A DNA stretch of 64,000 nt from Wolfiporia cocos (Eukaryota; Basidiomycota; Agaricomycetes; Polyporales; Phaeolaceae), in assembly GCA_029448655.1 (NCBI GenBank), contig JACCLO010000012.1:1364001-1428000 (forward strand), given 5' to 3'. The notes below the pieces were generated by a model that searched no databases, was not told the DNA's origin, and worked only from the letters and a program-made list of their open reading frames with translations. Below are positions 58,049-64,000 of the stretch, piece after piece. How positions within the stretch are numbered: the first letter of the stretch is position 1; every line of letters begins with the position of its first letter. The translations under genes and the position numbers were made by a program.

Positions 58049-60361
58049 GCTGGCCGAGCCGACAAATAATATTAGTGCGAGTGCAGCACGAAGTCAAGGT
58101 CATGCAGCAAATATACTAGATCATGCCGTGGTTGATCGATTGATCGCTTCCGCATATAGGTAAAGGCAGGAATTCGCTACAGGCAAAATGAGACACAAGC
58201 GTTGCAGGAAGGATTGAATAGGCGACCCAGGTCAGCTGCTCCCCGATTCAGTCTACGTCTACAATCCGACGGCCGCTTTCAGGCGTAAGAAGTCCGGCGT
58301 ACCCAGTCCTGTAACCTGTAAAATGGCCCTCAGGAGTATATCAAATGTACTGAACGCGTGCAACGTACAGGATCCCATCCAACGGTCGCATAGAAGCCAG
58401 TGGTGCCGTTACTGCAGGCGAGATTATTACCTTCCGTGATGTCGGTGAGCGCTGATAATCCCTGCGAGTACAGGAAGGGATTGAGGAAGCCCATAACGGG
58501 CCTGCCTGCCGCTACTAGCTGGTCGTTGAGCAGCGCAATTATGCTGGCAAATGTTGGAGAAGCGCAGGAGGTACCGGTGATAGCAATCGGTTGGCCGTTG
58601 ACAATGATTTCGAAGTCGACAGCGTATATGGAGACATCTGGGTAAGCGCGGCCAGATGCATTGTACAAGCCTGTGTCATTATTGCCTAGAAGCGTCAAGT
58701 AGGCATCGACGGCGGACGCTTGGTAGTCGGGTCTGCCCCAGAGATTGGAGAAACCGCCGCTGGAGAAGTTGGCGGCCATCTGTGGCAGACCGACGGTGCC
58801 GCCAACTGAGGTTACGCTGACAGGGACATTTCAACATCCATCACATCTCATGCGTCGACAAAACTAAAGCAGCTTACTAAGGGCATCTTGAAGGAAACGT
58901 AGGCACGAAGGTGGTGCAATTGTCATTGGGTTGCACTCCTGAGACTCCTCCGTCTCCAGACCCAAATAGAACTGATACGCCCCGGGCTCCAAGTTGAGCA
59001 TAAGTGTTGCACAACCTGCTACAGAGACGTTAAACTTCTCAACTCCTCGATCGAACACGCTGTATCTAATGACTCACTATGCCAGAGCTGGCGGAGCTAG
59101 ATACTCAAAATCGCCATAACTGGTGGTCATCACCTGAGGCGGAGATGTCTCGTTCAGCAGAAAATGTGCGGTGTCGAAAAGCGATTGTTCGAACTCGTTT
59201 ATAGTTCCCCCGACAGAGACGAATGTCACAGGGATGCCGGTCGCGAGACCTACGGTATACTGGGTGTCTAGATCCTGCAGATAAAATTGCAGGTCTGAGA
59301 TATGCGCAGCCAGGGGGGCGAGTTATGACCCACAGGTTCTGGTGCAGCCTCGGAGGCATTCTGGTTATTGGTCCCTCCGTCGATTGTCTGAACAGTAAAA
59401 GTGGTATTCGGATTCATATCAGGCCGGTAACGTTCTAAGAACGTCTGAAGATGGACGATCAGGGTTGTTCTCTGGAAGAATGGATGACTGACCTGCAAGT
59501 CGGCTTGACTCGCCCACCGGTCGATGTAACCCGGTACAGCAATTCTGATACCATCGCTGACTGCAGATGCGCTAGGGATGTTATATAGATTCTGCAGACA
59601 TGCCGGCGTCATTGAGGAAAGGTTTCCGCAAGGCGAGAGGGTTGTTTCGATATTGGCCGCATGCGTTGGATATAATGTGTTGCTGATGCTGGCCCTATTT
59701 CCAGCTGGACTCGGGAAGCTAGATGACATAGGTCATAAAGCGTACTGCAAATATTTGTATTTCAAACGGACGTCACTGTAGGATAAACAAAGTTGACATG
59801 ATCCCATAGCTCTTCTGCGATCGAGTACGACGGCGTTCGTATCGCCTGAAGGCCAGTGGTGTGCGTGAACACGGAGAAGTTCGCATTGAACATATGATTA
59901 GCCCTCTCTGCAGGCACTTGAATAGAGAGTCAGTCCCCAGCAGGGGATATGACAGTGGCATTGACATTGTATTTCCCGATCCAAGTATCAACCGCTTGTA
60001 CAGTTTCCGATGTTGGCGATACATATGCCTCGACCTATATAAACAACCTCTTGATAAAAATATACTCGTAAAAAGTGCGAGTGGATTAACCTCTTCTTTC
60101 GACAGGTATTGTCCGTAAGTTGATGCGGAAGGAGTACTGACATCGTACAACGCGGTTATTAGACCATCCGTATCACTCTGCTTTAGTGCTATGCGTAGAG
60201 TGAGCGTTTCATCAGGTAATGCGGGTAGAGTTTCAGTCAATTATCTTAATCTGCCAACTGCCCTTCGCTTAAGAAATCGCAGTTGCGAGCTAGGTTTGCA
60301 CGCAGATTAATCTGCTAACTGCGGCAGATTAATCTACTATGACAATAAAATGGTACATCCC

Positions 60362-60430
60362 GGATTCGAACCAAGGACCTTGGCACAGATCAGAATAACA
60401 GCATTGCAGCATAATTAGCCAACTGAGCCA
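60362..60430 (-). other. tRNA-like pol III module in left arm of hAT-like element
   Basis: On the minus strand a TGGCTCAGTTGG (A-box type, 60419-60430) is followed by GGTTCGAATCC (B box, 60362-60372) and then GGGATGTACCA. The spacing fits a tRNA. The 5' sequence does not pair with the 3' acceptor segment, so no functional tRNA is called. Confidence 0.65.
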
Positions 60431-60734
60431 TATTGGCAACAGTTACCCTGGACCAATCAAAATATATATAACGCAAATTTTACACACAATTTCCGCAAAT
60501 CATCAAGGCAACTAACTGCTCCAACAAGCATACAGAAATCAATGATAGTGGTAGCTTGATTTACCATGCTTGAACTGGAGCAACTCACCATGGGAAAGCT
60601 GAATACACTGGAATCACAGGTCTTTAAAGGCAGATTCATTTGTATTTGTGTTATGGAAGATGTTAAACTGCGAAAATGAAGTTTACAAAATACTCTATAT
60701 ATTGCTTAAAATGGGGCACACACTAGTTGCACTG

Positions 60735-60804
60735 TAGCTCAGTTGGCTAATGTATGCTGCGATGCTGTTATTCCCGTCTGCGCTAAGGTCCTTGGTTCGA
60801 ATCC
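60735..60804 (+). other. tRNA-like pol III module in right arm of hAT-like element
   Basis: TAGCTCAGTTGG (60735-60746) and GGTTCGAATCC (60794-60804) both match the tRNA A- and B-box consensus, followed by GGGATGTACCATTTTATT. As in the left arm, the acceptor stem does not pair. The T-rich stretch after it could terminate pol III. Confidence 0.65.
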
Positions 60805-61098
60805 GGGATGTACCATTTTATTGTCACAGTAGATTAATCTGCCGCAGTTAGCAGATTAATCTGCGTGCAAACCTAGCTCGCAACTGCGATTTCTTAAGCG
60901 AAGGGCAGTTGGCAGATTAAGATAATTGACTGAAGTCCCTCAATGCGGGTCGCTCGATCGCCCAGCCAGGCGGCAGCAATTCTATGGTCTCGTGGGCAAT
61001 GCGTGCGGTAGCATCGGGAAGGGCTTCGATGAGCCCGCATATAGAAGCCAAGACCAGAATTGACACAAGCACGTTCTCAAGCAACTTCTCAGGGGAAG

Positions 61099-61421
61099 TG
61101 TAATCGCGTGGAAGCGACTTCCTGATCTGAGGCTACTCAAGGCAGTAAAGGCCAAGACGAGTCTGGGGTGCTCCCTGCTCGTCAGGCCAGTATATATGCT
61201 ACTTAGGTGTTTGTACATGTTTGGCTACTGTACAGTATTACGTAAGCTAATAGTCCGTGATAACCCTATCCTAGGGGTAGAGCCGAGAGAAGAGTGACTG
61301 GGGTCTGACTAGGCACGTGTGGGGTGTTCGGGGTCCTTGCACGTGATGCTAGGCGGGCGTTTAGATAAGATAAGGGCTGTCGTTCAGTCGTTGGCTAACT
61401 GAATGAAATCGGCTTGTGACA
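61099..61421 (-). mobile_element. 3' LTR of Ty3/gypsy retrotransposon (323 bp)
   Basis: On the minus strand it begins TGTCACAAGCCG directly after a polypurine tract and ends CGATTACA (TGTAATCG on the plus strand). The inferred target duplication is GGAAG (61094-61098), which can only be confirmed from the element's other end beyond the window. Confidence 0.75.
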
Positions 61422-64000
61422 GTACCCCCTCTTCTAGCTGCGTGTCCCCACGCCCAGCAATTACTTTGTACATGGTTTGGTCGACGTGACATGGGTGGTC
61501 CACGAGTTTTTTGCAGATGTGAGGGTTGGCCAGTTGGAGTGTGTTTAGAACCGGGTAGATCCAGTATCCTTTTGACTCAGGTATAGTGGATTCTACTGGT
61601 TGTCCAACTCGTATCCCATACTGCATTACTCGAGTGCGTGGATCGCAGAACCAGAAGTTACGGGCGACAAGCTTCTTCTCGTAGGCGTAGAATGGTACGT
61701 TGCCTTTGATCAGAAGGGTGTTATCTATGTCGTCGTAGATTATGAACTCCTTCGGGTTCTCCCTAAGACCCATTTCCTTAGCCTTTCGTTCGAAGTCCTC
61801 CCATTCTGGGTCCCACTTGGTTTCAGAGTGGTCCCAGCCAGTGTTTCGGTTTTTCCACTGGTTGCCTGGGGCGGATGGTCTAGCTTCGAAGAACTTTGTG
61901 ACTAGGTCTTGGAAAGGGGTCAATCCTCGCTTGCGTTCCCATGTCGTAGTCCCATCGGACCACTCGACTTCTAGCTCGACTCGCCCTCGGTCTTCTCTGG
62001 ATGCGAGGATCCGGAGAGGCCTGCGAGCGTCATTGCTTTCCGTCCTGACTTTGTGGTCTTGATTGGGGAAAGCCGGAGCATGATACGGTAGTAGTAGGAC
62101 CTCGTTAAAGACGGGGTATATCCCGCGCATGTCTGCGGGGAGGTCCAGTTTGTATGCTCCATGTCCGACTTTCTTTGTCACCTTGTACGGCCCGAATCTC
62201 TTGGAGTCTAGCTTCTTGGTAGGGTGGCCCATGTTGGTGTTGCGGCCGTCTACCCATACCATGTCGCCTTCGGAATACGATAGTGGCGATGCCCGTTTCC
62301 TATCGTAGTATTCCTTCATGCGAAGCTTGGCTTTCTCCAGATTCTTTGACGCACGATTTGAGACCTCGTGCATATGTTCAACCCAGTCCCGTGCTACCCC
62401 CTCTTCTTGCTCGAGTCCCTCTACTCCTGTGAAAGGGTGGTATCCGTGCGTAAGGTAAAAGGGGCTGTAGCCCGTACTACTATGTACATGACACTTATAC
62501 GCAAATGCTGCTAGCGGGAGTAGGTCCGGCCAGTTGGTATGTGTGTCGTTAATAAACAATCGTAAGTATACTTCGAGTTCCTGGTTCATTCGTTCCATCT
62601 GCCCGTCTGTCTGCGGGTGGAACGCCGTACTAGGATTCCCTTCTATCCCTAACCTTCGATAAACGTCCTTGATGAACTCCGCAACAAACTGTGGTCCTCT
62701 GTCGCTGAATATCTTCTTCGGCAATCCATGAAGGGCGTAGACTTTAACGATAAATATGTTGGCCCATCCTTCGGCCGTTAACTTGGTCGTTGTTGGTATA
62801 GCTACATAGTCCTTGGACTTCATATCTACTACTACAATAATGGCGTCGCGACCCTTGGAAACCGGGAGTCCCGTGATCATGTCTACGGAAATGTTCTCCC
62901 AGTTGTGTGACGGAGTGGGGTTTGGGTTGAGTGGGGCCGCGCGTTTGGATCTGTCTGGTTTGGCTGCCTGGCACTTGATACATGCCTTCATGTACTGGCG
63001 GATGTCTTTTCTCATCTTGGGCCACCAGTAGTGTCGGTGTATGGCGGTGTACGTGTTTTCTGTGCCAGGGTGTCCTGCCGAAACCGTGTCGTGGAATGAA
63101 GAAATGATTTTTCCTATTAATTCTTCATCCCGGGGAATGATCATCCTCCCCCTCCTAAACCGCAGACCGTCCTCAGTCGTTTCCCCTGCTTCTACTCCTT
63201 CCTTTCCTTCGTAGAGAGCGGCTTCCGCTTTGACCCTCTCCTTTACTTCGTCGTAGGTTATTTCTTTGACTACAGTATAGAAGGAAGATCGCAGCCTTTC
63301 TGCGCTGTCTTCGACGAATAGGTGTGGTTTCAGGACGACTTGCCCTTTGAGGTGACCCTTGTCGTTGCCGTGGTCACTTCTTCGGGAAAGCCCATCGGCC
63401 CTTCCGTTGGTTTTGCCGGGGATGTGCACGAGATGTAGGTCATACTCGGCAAGTTCCGTCATCCACCGGGCTTGTCGCGGATTACTTTTCTGTGGGGTCT
63501 TAAAGTATTCTAGGTTCTTATGGTCCGTCAATACTTCTACAGGGTGTTTGGCACCCATTACGAAATGGCGCCATTCGTCTAGGGCGTGCATGATAGCGAG
63601 TAACTCTCGATCGTATATCTCGTAGTTACGTTCTGCCGGTATCATCGTCTTACTCTGGTACGCGATGGGTTTCCATACGCCTTCCTGCTTCTGCATGAGG
63701 CAGGCTCCAGTTGCAAAGTCTGAAGAGTCTGCCTCGATGCGGAAGGGGTCGTCGTCGTTTGGAATACCTAACACGGGTGCTTCGATAAAGATCTTTTTTA
63801 GTTTCTCGAAGCACTCGAGTTCCGTCGTACCCCACTGCCACTCTGTATCCTTTGTCAGATTGATCAGTGGGCGAGCTACCGTGGAGAACTTGGGTATGAA
63901 TCTCCGGTAGAAGTTAGCGAATCCGATGAAGGACTGTACTTCTTTCTTGTTCCGAGGTGCTGGCCAATTGGCTACTGCAGCTACCTTCGCGGGGTCCATA
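61384..64000 (-). CDS. Ty3/gypsy polyprotein, C-terminal part (5' end outside window)
   Basis: The open frame of at least 871 codons continues past the right edge. Domains in order: the end of reverse transcriptase (FIGFANFYRRFI); RNase H (FRIEADSSDFATGA, YEIYDRELLAI, VLTDHKNLEYF); integrase with HHCC zinc finger (HRHYWWPKMRKDI then CIKCQ); and a DDE core with Asp in SVDMITGLP, Asp in FSDRGPQFVAEF and Glu in DGQMERMN. A GPY-like segment (FGPYKVTKKVG) follows, then a chromodomain-like stretch (LEVEWSDGTTTWER). About 170 further residues follow, with a second conserved-looking block (NFWFCDPRTRVMQYGI). The stop lies inside the 3' LTR. No frameshift or stop is visible, so the element may be recently active. 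It sits in the 5' region of the sedolisin gene. Confidence 0.93.
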   Translation of the reverse strand, partial: MDPAKVAAVANWPAPRNKKEVQSFIGFANFYRRFIPKFSTVARPLINLTKDTEWQWGTTELECFEKLKKIFIEAPVLGIPNDDDPFRIEADSSDFATGACLMQKQEGVWKPIAYQSKTMIPAERNYEIYDRELLAIMHALDEWRHFVMGAKHPVEVLTDHKNLEYFKTPQKSNPRQARWMTELAEYDLHLVHIPGKTNGRADGLSRRSDHGNDKGHLKGQVVLKPHLFVEDSAERLRSSFYTVVKEITYDEVKERVKAEAALYEGKEGVEAGETTEDGLRFRRGRMIIPRDEELIGKIISSFHDTVSAGHPGTENTYTAIHRHYWWPKMRKDIRQYMKACIKCQAAKPDRSKRAAPLNPNPTPSHNWENISVDMITGLPVSKGRDAIIVVVDMKSKDYVAIPTTTKLTAEGWANIFIVKVYALHGLPKKIFSDRGPQFVAEFIKDVYRRLGIEGNPSTAFHPQTDGQMERMNQELEVYLRLFINDTHTNWPDLLPLAAFAYKCHVHSSTGYSPFYLTHGYHPFTGVEGLEQEEGVARDWVEHMHEVSNRASKNLEKAKLRMKEYYDRKRASPLSYSEGDMVWVDGRNTNMGHPTKKLDSKRFGPYKVTKKVGHGAYKLDLPADMRGIYPVFNEVLLLPYHAPAFPNQDHKVRTESNDARRPLRILASREDRGRVELEVEWSDGTTTWERKRGLTPFQDLVTKFFEARPSAPGNQWKNRNTGWDHSETKWDPEWEDFERKAKEMGLRENPKEFIIYDDIDNTLLIKGNVPFYAYEKKLVARNFWFCDPRTRVMQYGIRVGQPVESTIPESKGYWIYPVLNTLQLANPHICKKLVDHPCHVDQTMYKVIAGRGDTQLEEGVLSQADFIQLAND
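61422..61435 (-). other. Polypurine tract of the retrotransposon
   Basis: AAGAGGGGGTAC on the minus strand immediately precedes the LTR; it would be the plus-strand DNA primer. It also encodes EEGV near the polyprotein end. Confidence 0.7.

Larger units (their letters stand above)
60226..60941. mobile_element. hAT-like non-autonomous element with long inverted repeats, copy in sedolisin gene
   Basis: Same family as 16558-17272: ends TAGAGTTTCAGTC and GACTGAAGTCCCTC, inverted arms of roughly 200 bp, and a perfect 8-bp target duplication AATGCGGG (60218-60225 and 60942-60949). The middle region (about 60440-60720) is in the opposite orientation to the first copy. A minus frame of 60 codons (60639-60457) has a partial counterpart in the other copy, but it is too short for a transposase. 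Confidence 0.9.
58259..61085 (-). pseudogene. Sedolisin (peptidase S53, tripeptidyl-peptidase type), broken near 5' end
   Basis: The gene encodes a secreted acid serine-carboxyl protease. At the 5' end a signal-peptide-like stretch (VLVSILVLASICGLIEAL, about 61020-61070) leads to a prodomain: PALPDETLTLRIALKQ, then VSTPSASTYGQYLSKEEV. The catalytic pair is in the motif EPDLDTQYT, formed across an intron near 59280-59340. The oxyanion Asp lies in SYGDFE near 59110 and the nucleophile in TGTSCASPTF near 58570. The C-terminus is TGLGTPDFL...AAVGL with stop at 58259. The catalytic residues are all retained. However, a 716-bp hAT-like element (60226-60941) splits the prodomain codons PALPD, and no ATG precedes the signal stretch because a Ty3/gypsy LTR ends 14 bp upstream of it. 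Confidence 0.8.

Noticed and set aside
60735..60815. Functional tRNA gene
   Set aside because: A and B boxes match, but the 5' and 3' acceptor segments do not pair and no normal anticodon arm can be drawn. It is a tRNA-like module inside a transposon.

Overview
The window is nuclear DNA of a filamentous basidiomycete, most likely an Agaricomycete. It has short GT-AG introns (about 47-72 bp), dense genes on both strands outside the repeats, and families common in mushroom-forming fungi: wax-synthase-like acyltransferase, DUF6698, S53 sedolisin, YCII-domain proteins, a fungal NFKBIL1-like protein, and Ty3/gypsy, hAT-like, Mutator-like and CACTA-like elements. Species cannot be fixed from the sequence alone.

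Left flank (1-10.5 kb): the 3' part of a multi-pass membrane protein; a convergent four-exon wax-synthase-like gene; a decayed second wax-synthase copy; an F-box/RCC1-repeat gene; about 2.8 kb with no recognisable gene; and an apparently complete two-exon NFKBIL1-like gene on the minus strand.

Central block (10.54-43.70 kb): about 33 kb of direct tandem segmental duplication. Unit 1 (10542-25385) and unit 2 (25386-41130) are full length. Unit 3 (41131-43703) is a 2.6 kb stub. Each junction lies inside exon 1 of the NFKBIL1-like gene, so units 2 and 3 each carry a promoter plus a truncated, chimeric first exon. Inside the units are a broken DUF6698 gene, a possible basidiomycete-specific coding segment, minisatellites whose copy number differs between units, and GC-rich DNA without recognisable genes. 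Unit 1 has two solo LTRs and a 715-bp hAT-like element. Unit 2 has a different solo LTR insertion and a 1.86-kb terminal-inverted-repeat element with a CACTA-like element nested inside. Every insertion has a target-site duplication and an empty site in the other unit, so they came after the duplication.

Right flank (43.7-64 kb): a bZIP factor gene with a hydrophobic stretch after the zipper, then ordinary housekeeping genes: nicotinamide-nucleotide adenylyltransferase, N-acetylglucosamine-6-phosphate deacetylase and the mitochondrial Fe-S assembly factor ISA2. Next come two tandem YCII-domain genes, with a Mutator-like element beyond the second, and a sedolisin gene that keeps its catalytic residues but is broken near its 5' end by an hAT-like element and abutted by a Ty3/gypsy LTR. 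The Ty3/gypsy polyprotein runs off the right edge.

Metabolic genes in the right flank do not form an obvious pathway cluster. The unusual content is the segmental duplication and the mobile elements, especially an hAT-like family with a pol-III-type (tRNA-like) module in each terminal inverted repeat.
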